The position numbers and the translations under genes were made by a program. From Actinomycetota bacterium (GTDB lineage Bacteria; Actinomycetota; Actinomycetes; Nanopelagicales; Nanopelagicaceae), in NCBI GenBank assembly GCA_947452525.1, contig CANGCW010000016.1:1-13064 (forward strand): a stretch of 13,064 nucleotides of DNA, given 5' to 3'. The notes under the pieces were generated by a model. The model searched no databases and was not told where the DNA came from. It saw only the letters and a list, made by a program, of their open reading frames with translations. Below are positions 6,930 to 13,032 of the stretch, one piece after another. Each line of letters starts with the position of its first letter. Within the stretch, counting starts at the first letter, position 1.

Positions 6930-7115
6930 ATGGCAAAGACATCACTCAAAGTTAAGGCCGCTCGTAAGCCTAAGTTCAAGGTACGTGGTTACACACGTTG
7001 CCAGCGTTGTGGTCGTCCACATGCGGTCTATCAGAAGTTCGGCATCTGCCGTATCTGTTTCCGCGAGATGGCACATCGTGGTGAGCTTCCTGGCATCACA
7101 AAGGCATCTTGGTAG
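6930..7115 (+). CDS. rpsN: 30S ribosomal protein S14, zinc-binding type
   Basis: S14 assembles late into the 30S head next to S3 and S10. The 61-residue product is the short, zinc-binding (C+) form, sometimes called rpsZ. Cysteines occur as CQRC (24 and 27) and CRIC (40 and 43), the four-cysteine zinc site. The C-terminal REMAHRGELPGITKASW is typical. The start is fixed by the family's MAKTSLKVKAARKPKFKVRG. Many bacteria carry a second, zinc-free S14 elsewhere for zinc starvation; this window cannot show that. A 97-bp structured linker follows. Confidence 0.98.
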   Translation: MAKTSLKVKAARKPKFKVRGYTRCQRCGRPHAVYQKFGICRICFREMAHRGELPGITKASW

Positions 7116-7138
7116 TACCCGCACTACATTCATTTTTT
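7112..7138 (+). terminator. Weak terminator-like hairpin and T-run after rpsN
   Basis: GTAGT (7112-7116) and ACTAC (7123-7127) pair around the loop ACCCGC, and a run of six T (7133-7138) begins five bases later. The stem contains the rpsN stop codon TAG. With only 5 bp it would be a weak or partial terminator, suggestive of attenuation between the two halves of the spc segment rather than a full stop, because essential rpsH and its followers lack a convincing promoter of their own. Confidence 0.3.
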
Positions 7139-7164
7139 ACCCCCACAACTAACTACGTGGAAGG

Positions 7165-7180
7165 TCCGGTAAAGACCGGA
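7165..7180 (+). promoter_or_regulatory. Hairpin in the rpsN-rpsH linker
   Basis: TCCGGT (7165-7170) and ACCGGA (7175-7180) form a perfect 6-bp stem with loop AAAG. Flanking GG (7163-7164) and CC (7183-7184) could pair across a two-base AA bulge. It lies 32 bases before rpsH. In E. coli, S8 represses the spc operon by binding an mRNA mimic of its rRNA site; whether this hairpin plays such a role is speculation, since I could not match it to the S8 site. Confidence 0.35.
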
Positions 7181-7195
7181 AACCGCTACGAGAAA

Positions 7196-7206
7196 GGCCA
7201 GAGGCC
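7196..7206 (+). promoter_or_regulatory. Short hairpin over the rpsH ribosome binding site
   Basis: GGCC (7196-7199) and GGCC (7203-7206) pair around the three-base loop AGA. The best Shine-Dalgarno candidate for rpsH, AGAGG (7200-7204), falls in the loop and the 3' arm, eight bases before the ATG at 7213. Folding would partly hide the ribosome binding site. It is only four G-C pairs, so significance is uncertain. Confidence 0.3.
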
Positions 7207-7212
7207 AACCGA

Positions 7213-7617
7213 ATGACAATGACAGATCCGATCGCAGACATGCTTGCACGTCTGCGCAACGCGAACTCTGCTTACCATAATGAGGTAGCTATGCCCTCAT
7301 CATCGGTAAAAGTTCGCATTGCCGAAATTCTTAAGCAGGAGGGATTTATCTCAGACTTTAAAGTCGAGACAAATGCCAACGGCTTCGGAAAGACACTCAC
7401 CCTTACTTTGAAGTTTGGTGCAAACCGCGAGCGTTCTATTGCAGGACTTCGCCGCGTCAGCAAGCCAGGACTTCGCGTATACGCAAAGTCAACAGCACTT
7501 CCAAAGGTCCTCGGTGGCCTTGGAGTTGCAATCATCTCAACATCATCTGGTCTGCTTACTGATAAGCAAGCCAACAAGCAAGGGGTAGGCGGAGAAGTTC
7601 TCGCCTACGTATGGTGA
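7213..7617 (+). CDS. rpsH: 30S ribosomal protein S8
   Basis: S8 is a primary binder of the central domain of 16S rRNA and, in E. coli, the translational repressor of the spc operon. The 134-residue product starts MTMTDPIADMLARLRNANSA, the usual actinobacterial form; the second ATG at 7219 is the only alternative start and would drop two residues. The family's C-terminal signature is present as STSSGLLTDKQANKQGVGGE followed by VLAYVW. Unlike most neighbours it is preceded by a long gap (97 bp), so it cannot rely on simple overlap coupling. rplF follows after 4 bp. Confidence 0.98.
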   Translation: MTMTDPIADMLARLRNANSAYHNEVAMPSSSVKVRIAEILKQEGFISDFKVETNANGFGKTLTLTLKFGANRERSIAGLRRVSKPGLRVYAKSTALPKVLGGLGVAIISTSSGLLTDKQANKQGVGGEVLAYVW

Positions 7618-7621
7618 TCTG

Positions 7622-8161
7622 ATGTCACGTATCGGTCGTTTACCTATTGCGATTCCAGCAGGAGTCGAAGTCACTATTGCTGGCCAGAACATTGCTGTTA
7701 AGGGACCTAAGGGTTCACTTGCATTTGATGTTGTTGAGCCAATCTCTGTGAAGAAGGAAGAGTCAACGCTTCTCGTTGTTCGTCCGGATGACAGCAGAAC
7801 AGCGCGTTCACTCCACGGTATGTCACGTACCATGGTTTCGAACATGATCGAGGGCGTTACAAACGGTTACTCGAAGACAATCAACATCGTCGGTGTTGGT
7901 TATCGTGTAGCTGAAAAGGGCAGAGATCTTGAGTTCCAACTCGGATACTCCCATAACGTTCCTTTCACAGCTCCAGAAGGCATCACTTTCAAGGTTGAAT
8001 CTCCAACAAAGTTCTCGATCTCAGGTATCGATAAGCAACTCGTTGGCGAAGTCGCGGCGAAGATTCAGAAGCTCCGTAAGGCAGATCCTTACAAGGGCAA
8101 GGGACTTCATCTCGAAGGCGCAAAGATTCGCCGCAAGCAAGGAAAGACAGGTAAGAAGTAA
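7622..8161 (+). CDS. rplF: 50S ribosomal protein L6
   Basis: L6 has two similar alpha/beta domains and binds 23S rRNA near the factor-binding site. The 179-residue length is standard. It starts MSRIGRLPIAIPAGVEVTIA and ends with the L6 signature, which reads ADPYKGKGLHLEGAKIRRKQ followed by GKTGKK. The Shine-Dalgarno is weak (TGGTGAT over the rpsH stop), which suggests re-initiation by ribosomes finishing rpsH 4 bp upstream. The stop overlaps the rplR start by 1 bp (TAATG). Confidence 0.98.
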   Translation: MSRIGRLPIAIPAGVEVTIAGQNIAVKGPKGSLAFDVVEPISVKKEESTLLVVRPDDSRTARSLHGMSRTMVSNMIEGVTNGYSKTINIVGVGYRVAEKGRDLEFQLGYSHNVPFTAPEGITFKVESPTKFSISGIDKQLVGEVAAKIQKLRKADPYKGKGLHLEGAKIRRKQGKTGKK

Positions 8162-8538
8162 TGGCTATCGGTGTAAAGGTTGTTAAAGGCTCGGCACAGA
8201 ATGCCCGCCGTCGTCGCCACTTCCGTGTTCGCAAGAAGGTCGTTGGATCAGCATCACGTCCACGCCTTGTTGTCTCACGTTCATCTCGTCACCTTGTAGC
8301 GCAGATCGTTGATGACTCAATTGGTCAGACACTCGTCTCCGCTTCAACAATGGAGGCAGATCTCCGTAGCGCATCTGCAGATAAGTCTGCAAAGGCTCGC
8401 ACCGTTGGTGCGTTGATCGCAGATCGCGCGAAGGCAAAGGGTATTTCTACAGTGGTCTTTGATCGCGGTGGAAGCAAGTATCACGGCCGCATCGCAGCAC
8501 TTGCTGATGCAGCTCGCGAGAACGGATTGGACTTCTAA
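8161..8538 (+). CDS. rplR: 50S ribosomal protein L18
   Basis: L18 binds 5S rRNA with L5 in the central protuberance. The 125-residue product has the basic N-terminal segment NARRRRHFRVRKKVVGSASR, the RPRLVVSRSSRHLVAQIVDD strand region and the C-terminal VVFDRGGSKYHGRIAALADA, ending ARENGLDF; all are diagnostic. It is tightly packed: 1-bp overlaps with rplF before it and rpsE after it (both TAATG). Confidence 0.99.
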   Translation: MAIGVKVVKGSAQNARRRRHFRVRKKVVGSASRPRLVVSRSSRHLVAQIVDDSIGQTLVSASTMEADLRSASADKSAKARTVGALIADRAKAKGISTVVFDRGGSKYHGRIAALADAARENGLDF

Positions 8539-9155
8539 TGGCAACTACTCCAGATAAATCTCCTCGTGAAGGTGGAGCAAAGTCAGATAACCGTGGCCCA
8601 CGCCGCGATCGTCGTGACGGTGCGCCAGAGAAAGAGAAGAGCCCGTACACAGAGCGCGTTGTCTTCATCAACCGCGTAGCGAAGGTTGTTAAGGGTGGAC
8701 GTCGTTTCTCCTTCACAGCTCTCGTCGTTGTTGGCGATCAGAAGGGAACAATCGGCGTCGGCTACGGCAAGGCGAAGGAAGTTCCACAAGCAATCGCTAA
8801 GGCTGTTGAAGATGCGAAGAAGCAATTCTTCAAGGTTCCAGTTCTTAACGGCACCATTCCTCACCCAGTACAGGGTGAAGCTGCTGCAGGTGTAGTTCTG
8901 CTCCGCCCAGCATCTCCAGGTACCGGTGTTATCGCTGGTGGTCCAGTTCGTGCTGTACTTGATTGTGTCGGCATCACTGATGTTCTCACCAAGTCACTTG
9001 GTTCAAATAACCCAATCAACATGGTTCACGCAACAGCTGCTGCACTCAAGGCTCTCGAAGCCCCACAGGCAATCGCTGCTCGTCGTAACCGCCCACTCGA
9101 AGATGTAGCACCAGCAGCAATTGTTCGTGCCATCGCAGCACAGGTAGGTGCATAA
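8538..9155 (+). CDS. rpsE: 30S ribosomal protein S5
   Basis: S5 acts in decoding accuracy and mRNA unwinding at the entry tunnel with S3 and S4. The 205-residue product has a charged N-terminal extension of about 38 residues (for example PRRDRRDGAPEKEK) before the dsRNA-binding domain, which carries the FINRVAKVVKGGRRFSFTAL segment at about 43-62. The C-terminal domain includes HPVQGEAAAGVVLLRPASPG and GTGVIAGGPVRAVLDCVGI. E. coli S5 is about 167 residues; such extensions are common in actinobacteria. The 1-bp overlaps at both ends suggest coupling. Confidence 0.98.
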   Translation: MATTPDKSPREGGAKSDNRGPRRDRRDGAPEKEKSPYTERVVFINRVAKVVKGGRRFSFTALVVVGDQKGTIGVGYGKAKEVPQAIAKAVEDAKKQFFKVPVLNGTIPHPVQGEAAAGVVLLRPASPGTGVIAGGPVRAVLDCVGITDVLTKSLGSNNPINMVHATAAALKALEAPQAIAARRNRPLEDVAPAAIVRAIAAQVGA

Positions 9156-9337
9156 TGCCTCGTCTAAAAGTTACTCAACTTCGCTCCAAGGTTGGCGCTC
9201 GTCCAGAGCACCGCGAAACCTTGCGCTCTCTTGGCCTCAAGAGAATTGGTGACGTTGTCATCAAGGAAGATCGTCCAGAGATTCGTGGCATGGTTGTTGC
9301 CGTTCGCCACCTCGTAAAGTTTGAGGAGGTTGAATAA
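9155..9337 (+). CDS. rpmD: 50S ribosomal protein L30
   Basis: L30 is a small, non-essential protein of the large subunit and is missing from some lineages; here it is kept. The 60-residue product starts MPRLKVTQLRSKVGARPEHR and carries the typical LRSLGLKRIGDVVIKEDRPE and the ending VRHLVKFEEVE. AGGTAGG just upstream, inside rpsE, serves as Shine-Dalgarno. It overlaps rpsE by 1 bp and lies 2 bp before rplO. Confidence 0.97.
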   Translation: MPRLKVTQLRSKVGARPEHRETLRSLGLKRIGDVVIKEDRPEIRGMVVAVRHLVKFEEVE

Positions 9338-9339
9338 GA

Positions 9340-9780
9340 ATGGTTCTTAAGGTTCATCATCTTCGTCCAGCCCCAGGCGCCAAGAAGGATCGCACCCGTA
9401 AGGGCCGCGGTGAGGCGTCAAAGGGTAAGACCGCAGGTCGTGGCGGCAAAGGAACTCGCGCACGTAACGTCGTTCGCGCAGGTTTCGAAGGTGGCCAGCT
9501 TCCATTGGTCATGCGTCTTCCAAAGCTCCGTGGTTTTAAGAACCCAGAGCGCGTGGAGTACCAGCCAGTGAATGTCTCAACAATTAACGCTCTCTTCCCT
9601 AAGGGTGGAGATGTAACAGTTGAGTCTTTGGTCGCTAAGGGCGCAGCCCGCGATGGTCACCCAATCAAGGTTCTTGGTAACGGTGAGATTTCAGTCAAGG
9701 TCAACGTCGTGGTTCACGGCTTCTCCGCATCAGCATCTGAGAAGATTGCTGCTGCTGGCGGATCGATCTCAAAGCTCTAA
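9340..9780 (+). CDS. rplO: 50S ribosomal protein L15
   Basis: L15 is a late-assembly 23S rRNA binding protein. The 146-residue product has the glycine- and lysine-rich N-terminal region (KGRGEASKGKTAGRGGKGTR at about 21-40), then FEGGQLPLVMRLPKLRGFKN and the globular C-terminal part ending HGFSASASEKIAAAGGSISK L. GAGGAGG (9323-9329) at the end of rpmD is one of the strongest Shine-Dalgarno sites in the window, ten bases before the ATG. It is followed by a 72-bp gap before secY. Confidence 0.98.
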   Translation: MVLKVHHLRPAPGAKKDRTRKGRGEASKGKTAGRGGKGTRARNVVRAGFEGGQLPLVMRLPKLRGFKNPERVEYQPVNVSTINALFPKGGDVTVESLVAKGAARDGHPIKVLGNGEISVKVNVVVHGFSASASEKIAAAGGSISKL

Positions 9781-9790
9781 TCTCGCTCGC

Positions 9791-9819
9791 TTGAACTTGT
9801 AAAAGCAATACACGGTAAT
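9791..9819 (+). promoter_or_regulatory. Possible promoter for secY-adk-map
   Basis: TTGAAC (9791-9796) and GGTAAT (9814-9819) are separated by 17 bp and match four of six consensus bases each (TTGACA, TATAAT). They lie in the AT-rich 72-bp gap between rplO and secY. A separate promoter here would let secY and adk be expressed apart from the ribosomal genes. No terminator hairpin was seen after rplO, so read-through is also expected. Confidence 0.33.
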
Positions 9820-9852
9820 TAACGAATTAAGACGGAATAGTCAGGAGTAAAG

Positions 9853-11148
9853 ATGCTTTCAGCGTTCGGAAAGGCCTTTAGGACCCCAGACCTACGCAAG
9901 AAGATTTTCTTCACTCTCGCCATCATGGGACTATTCCGTTTTGGTTCGATCGTGCCAACACCTGGCGTCTCATATAAGAATGTCCAGCTCTGTTTGAAGC
10001 AGGCTAACAATGGTGGCCTCTTCGGTCTGATCAACCTCTTCTCTGGTGGAGCGCTACTTCAGCTCTCAGTCTTTGCACTCGGCATCATGCCGTACATCAC
10101 CAGCTCGATCATCGTTCAACTTTTGACCGTCGTGATTCCTCGCTTTGAAGCGTTGAAGAAGGAGGGCCAGTCAGGTAACGCAAAGCTCACGCAGTACACG
10201 CGCTACCTCACAGTCGGTCTTGCAATCCTTCAATCAACAGCTCTCATCGCTGTAGCGCGCACGCCTGGTCGTCTCTTCAGCGGTTGCGCATCTGCAATCA
10301 TCCCTGACACTTCATGGCCTCGCATCCTCACCATGGTTGCTGTCATGACTGCAGGAACATCTGTCATCATGTGGCTCGGTGAGTTGATCACAGATCGCGG
10401 TATCGGTAACGGTATGTCGATCCTTATCTTCACATCCATCGCAGCTCGCTTCCCAACACAGCTCTGGTCAATCAAGTTACAGAAGGGTCTCTTCGCATTC
10501 CTCTTCGTAACCGGTGTCGGAATATTGACCATCGCAGCAGTTGTCTTCGTCGAGCAGGCTCAGCGTCGTATTCCGGTGCAATATGCAAAGCGCCAGGTAG
10601 GTCGTCAGAGCTACGGTGGAACCAGCACCTATATTCCAATTAAGGTGAACCAATCTGGTGTTATCCCAGTAATTTTTGCATCATCACTTCTCTACATCCC
10701 TTCACTTATCGTGAACTTCTCTGGTTCATCTGCGAAGTGGGCAGTATGGATTCAGCAGAATCTCGTTAAGGGCGATCACCCAATCTACATCGCGCTCTAC
10801 GCATCACTCATTATCTTCTTCACCTACTTCTATGTTGCAATCACATTTAACCCAGATGAAGTTGCAGATAATATGAAGCAGTACGGTGGATTTATTCCAG
10901 GTATCCGCTCTGGCCGCCCAACAGCTGAGTATCTCCAGTACGTGCTCTCACGTATTACTGCTCCGGGCGCGCTCTACCTCGCGATTATCGCAATTATTCC
11001 AATCATCGCTCTCGTCCTCTTTGGTGCGACGCAGAACTTCCCATTCGGTGGAACTGCAATCCTCATCGTCGTCGGCGTCGGTCTTGATACTGCAAAGCAG
11101 ATCGAATCCCAGTTGCAGCAACGTTCTTATGAGGGATTCCTCCGCTAA
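9853..11148 (+). CDS. secY: Protein translocase subunit SecY
   Basis: SecY is the channel of the Sec translocon in the cytoplasmic membrane, working with SecE, SecG and SecA. The 431-residue product has the ten-helix pattern of the family. Family signatures are seen at about 77-91 (GIMPYITSSIIVQLL) and 174-193 (WLGELITDRGIGNGMSILIF). The basic cytoplasmic loop at about 236-254 includes QRRIPVQYAKRQVG, and the C5 loop at about 347-357 reads FIPGIRSGRPT, with arginines needed for SecA function. AGGAG (9843-9847) precedes the ATG by five bases. The stop overlaps adk by 1 bp. Confidence 0.98.
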   Translation: MLSAFGKAFRTPDLRKKIFFTLAIMGLFRFGSIVPTPGVSYKNVQLCLKQANNGGLFGLINLFSGGALLQLSVFALGIMPYITSSIIVQLLTVVIPRFEALKKEGQSGNAKLTQYTRYLTVGLAILQSTALIAVARTPGRLFSGCASAIIPDTSWPRILTMVAVMTAGTSVIMWLGELITDRGIGNGMSILIFTSIAARFPTQLWSIKLQKGLFAFLFVTGVGILTIAAVVFVEQAQRRIPVQYAKRQVGRQSYGGTSTYIPIKVNQSGVIPVIFASSLLYIPSLIVNFSGSSAKWAVWIQQNLVKGDHPIYIALYASLIIFFTYFYVAITFNPDEVADNMKQYGGFIPGIRSGRPTAEYLQYVLSRITAPGALYLAIIAIIPIIALVLFGATQNFPFGGTAILIVVGVGLDTAKQIESQLQQRSYEGFLR

Positions 11149-11804
11149 TGCGTCTCATCCTGGTAGGTCCACCAGGTGCAGGTAAGGGAACTCAAGCCGT
11201 TCATCTTGCTGCGCACTACGGCATTCCTCATATCTCAACGGGCGATATCTTCCGCACCAATATCAAGAACAACACTGAGCTTGGTGCTCTTGCTCGCTCA
11301 TATATGGATAAGGGCGAACTCGTTCCTGACTCTGTAACAAATGAGATGGTGAAGGATCGCCTTACTTGGGATGATGCTCAATCAGGATTCCTCCTCGATG
11401 GCTTCCCACGTAACGTCCTTCAGGCAGAGGTTCTCCGTGCAGTACTTGCTGAGAAGGCAACGCCACTGGATGCAGTTCTTGAACTCAGCATTGAGGATGC
11501 AGAGATTATTTCGCGCCTCTCAGGTCGTCGCACATGTAGCGCCTGTAGCGCACCATTCCACGCGATCTTCAACCCACCACAGGTTGAGAATATCTGCGAT
11601 AAGTGCGGGGGAGCGCTCATGCAGCGTGAAGATGATAACGAGGCAACAATCGCTCGCCGCCTCGAGGTCTACGCAGAGCAGACTAAGCCAATCATCTCCT
11701 TCTACCGCAATGAAGGTCTCTTGATTACGACCTCGGCTCGCGGTGATGTCGCTGAAATTACAGATCGTGCAATTGCTGCCCTCAGCGCGGCCGTCGTTCA
11801 CTAA
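11148..11804 (+). CDS. adk: Adenylate kinase, long form with zinc-type LID
   Basis: Adenylate kinase interconverts ATP + AMP and 2 ADP in the cytoplasm. The 218-residue product has the P-loop GPPGAGKGT (7-15), the AMP-site segment STGDIFR (30-36), LDGFPRN (83-89), and the LID region from about 126 to 162. The LID holds CSAC (130, 133) and CDKC (150, 153), a four-cysteine site expected to bind Zn. This is the long-LID class; mycobacterial Adk is short and lacks the LID. It starts on an ATG overlapping the secY stop, and GAGGGA (11131-11136) is the likely Shine-Dalgarno. Confidence 0.98.
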   Translation: MRLILVGPPGAGKGTQAVHLAAHYGIPHISTGDIFRTNIKNNTELGALARSYMDKGELVPDSVTNEMVKDRLTWDDAQSGFLLDGFPRNVLQAEVLRAVLAEKATPLDAVLELSIEDAEIISRLSGRRTCSACSAPFHAIFNPPQVENICDKCGGALMQREDDNEATIARRLEVYAEQTKPIISFYRNEGLLITTSARGDVAEITDRAIAALSAAVVH

Positions 11805-11807
11805 TAT
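11802..11807 (+). promoter_or_regulatory. Possible -10 element for a leaderless map transcript
   Basis: TAATAT fits the actinobacterial -10 pattern TANNNT and ends at 11807, so the seventh base after it is the A of the map ATG (11814). This is the spacing expected if transcription starts on the start codon. No Shine-Dalgarno is visible in the nine bases between adk and map, and no clear -35 is seen. TATAGT (11805-11810) overlaps it but is too close to the ATG for a leaderless start. Confidence 0.35.
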
Positions 11808-11813
11808 AGTTTC

Positions 11814-12626
11814 ATGGCAATCCAGATCAAATCTCTTGATGATCTCAAGAAGATGCGCCGTGCCGGAATCGTTGTCGGTGAAGCCCTCCTCCTGATGAAA
11901 GAGGCGGCAAAGGCTGGCGTCACAACGCTCGAGTTAGATTCGATTGCCGCACAACATCTCCGTGATCGCGGTGCGACCCCTTCATTCCTTGGATATTACG
12001 GTTATCCGAATGTGCTCTGCGCATCGGTCAATCACGAGATTGTCCACGGCATTCCTAATGAGCGCCCGCTCGAAAATGGCGACGTGCTCTCTCTAGATTT
12101 CGGAGCCATCGTTGATGGCTGGCATGGCGACTCAGCAATCTCCTTTGGTATCGGTGAGGTAACTCCCGAAGACCAGAAGTTGATGGCTGTCTGCGATGAA
12201 TCGATGTGGCGTGGAATCGCTGCCGCATCGGTTGGGGGACATCTCACCGATATCTCCGCCGCAATCCAGGGATATATCGACTCCCAAGGCAAGTATGGAA
12301 TTCTTCGCGAATATGGTGGTCATGGCATCGGTACCGAGATGCACCAGGAGCCCCATGTCCTCAACTATGGCAAGCCAGGGGAGGGTCCTGAACTGGTAGC
12401 CGGAATCGCCCTCGCCATCGAGCCGATGATTACCCAAGGATCTGCGACGACTAAGGTCCTCAAGGATGAGTGGACCGTCGTCTCGGTCGATAAGAGCAAT
12501 GGCGCCCACTTTGAGCAGAGCTTCGCCCTCCTCCCGGATGGAAAGCCCTTCGTCCTGACCAGCATCGATGGGGGCAAGGCCAGACTTGGCGCCCTTGGGG
12601 TGGATATCTCCGATCTCCTCCAGTAA
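11814..12626 (+). CDS. map: Methionine aminopeptidase, type I
   Basis: This enzyme removes the initiator methionine from new proteins as they leave the ribosome. The 270-residue product has the expected metal ligands: Asp95 (SLDFG), Asp106 (WHGDS), His170 (GGHGIG), Glu203 (AIEPM) and Glu234 (HFEQS), plus the conserved substrate-side His78 (VHGIP). The last motif reads EQS where the family usually has EHT or EHS. The gene lies 9 bp after adk without a Shine-Dalgarno. Its second half uses more GCC, CCC and GGG codons than the ribosomal genes, which fits lower expression rather than transfer. Confidence 0.97.
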   Translation: MAIQIKSLDDLKKMRRAGIVVGEALLLMKEAAKAGVTTLELDSIAAQHLRDRGATPSFLGYYGYPNVLCASVNHEIVHGIPNERPLENGDVLSLDFGAIVDGWHGDSAISFGIGEVTPEDQKLMAVCDESMWRGIAAASVGGHLTDISAAIQGYIDSQGKYGILREYGGHGIGTEMHQEPHVLNYGKPGEGPELVAGIALAIEPMITQGSATTKVLKDEWTVVSVDKSNGAHFEQSFALLPDGKPFVLTSIDGGKARLGALGVDISDLLQ

Positions 12627-12656
12627 CTTCGGGATAACACCTGCTTTTAGCAGATT

Positions 12657-12697
12657 GGGGGTCGAAATGGCCCGATTTCGCCAATTCGACTCGCCCC
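12657..12697 (+). repeat. Nested inverted repeat between map and infA
   Basis: GTCGAA (12661-12666) pairs with TTCGAC (12685-12690). Inside, TGGC (12668-12671) pairs with GCCA (12680-12683) across a single A-A mismatch. Outside, GGGG (12657-12660) pairs with CCCC (12694-12697) across a three-base bulge. An alternative hairpin, CGAAAT (12663-12668) with ATTTCG (12675-12680), uses the same bases and excludes the larger fold. No T-run follows. It could be a terminator for the upstream operon, an operator, or a switchable leader of infA. Confidence 0.5.
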
Positions 12698-12712
12698 GAT
12701 AAACTTTCCCTC

Positions 12713-12726
12713 TGCCCAAACGGGCA
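12713..12726 (+). repeat. Small GC hairpin upstream of infA
   Basis: TGCCC (12713-12717) and GGGCA (12722-12726) form a 5-bp stem with loop AAAC. ATATTTCG follows, which is only a weak T-run. It may add to termination after map or lie in the infA leader. A further small hairpin, CTGCT/AGCAG with loop TTT, lies at 12641-12653 just after the map stop. Confidence 0.35.
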
Positions 12727-12753
12727 ATATTTCGAGATGTTAGTGGGTACTGC

Positions 12754-12975
12754 TTGGCTAAGAAAGATGGCGCAATCGAGATCGAGGGCACCGTTGCTGA
12801 AGCTCTTCCGAACGCAATGTTTCGAGTAACGCTTACCAATGGACACGTTGTGCTTGCACACATCAGCGGAAAGATGCGACAGAACTACATTCGTATCTTG
12901 CCTGAGGATCGTGTAATCGTAGAACTGAGTCCATATGACCTCACCCGAGGTCGCATTATCTATCGTTACAAGTAA
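12754..12975 (+). CDS. infA: Translation initiation factor IF-1 (TTG start)
   Basis: IF-1 is an OB-fold protein that occupies the 30S A site during initiation and assists IF-2 and IF-3. The 73-residue product reads MAKKDGAIEIEGTVAEALPN at the start and ends LSPYDLTRGRIIYRYK, the standard IF-1 sequence and length. The start codon is TTG (12754): it alone gives the conserved MAKKDG, and no other start codon occurs in frame just upstream. The Shine-Dalgarno is poor (AGTGGG at 12742-12747). A 127-bp gap with hairpins separates it from map, so it probably has its own promoter. Confidence 0.96.
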   Translation: MAKKDGAIEIEGTVAEALPNAMFRVTLTNGHVVLAHISGKMRQNYIRILPEDRVIVELSPYDLTRGRIIYRYK

Positions 12976-13023
12976 AGTTTTTAGTTCGACTCGTAATTAT
13001 CGGTGCAGTAGAAAAGTGAAAGT

Positions 13024-13029
13024 AGGAAG
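13024..13029 (+). promoter_or_regulatory. Ribosome binding site of rpmJ
   Basis: AGGAAG lies three bases before the GTG at 13033 and supports that codon as the start of the partial rpmJ. Confidence 0.6.
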
Positions 13030-13032
13030 ATC

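Noticed and set aside
7129..7160. T-rich and C-rich stretch after rpsN as a promoter for rpsH
   Set aside because: No pair of hexamers with acceptable spacing was found; the T-run is better explained with the small hairpin just before it.
12132..12863. 243-residue open frame on the - strand opposite map and the start of infA
   Set aside because: It is the longest minus-strand frame, but it covers the full MetAP coding frame, whose catalytic residues are intact on the + strand, and reads across the intergenic hairpins into infA. No recognisable motif or ribosome binding site was seen.
12685..12993. Nine-base direct repeat TTCGACTCG at 12685-12693 and 12985-12993, upstream of infA and of rpmJ
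   Set aside because: Flanks do not match, the copies stand at different distances from the genes, and a 9-mer shared between two short gaps can arise by chance. No third copy was noticed.
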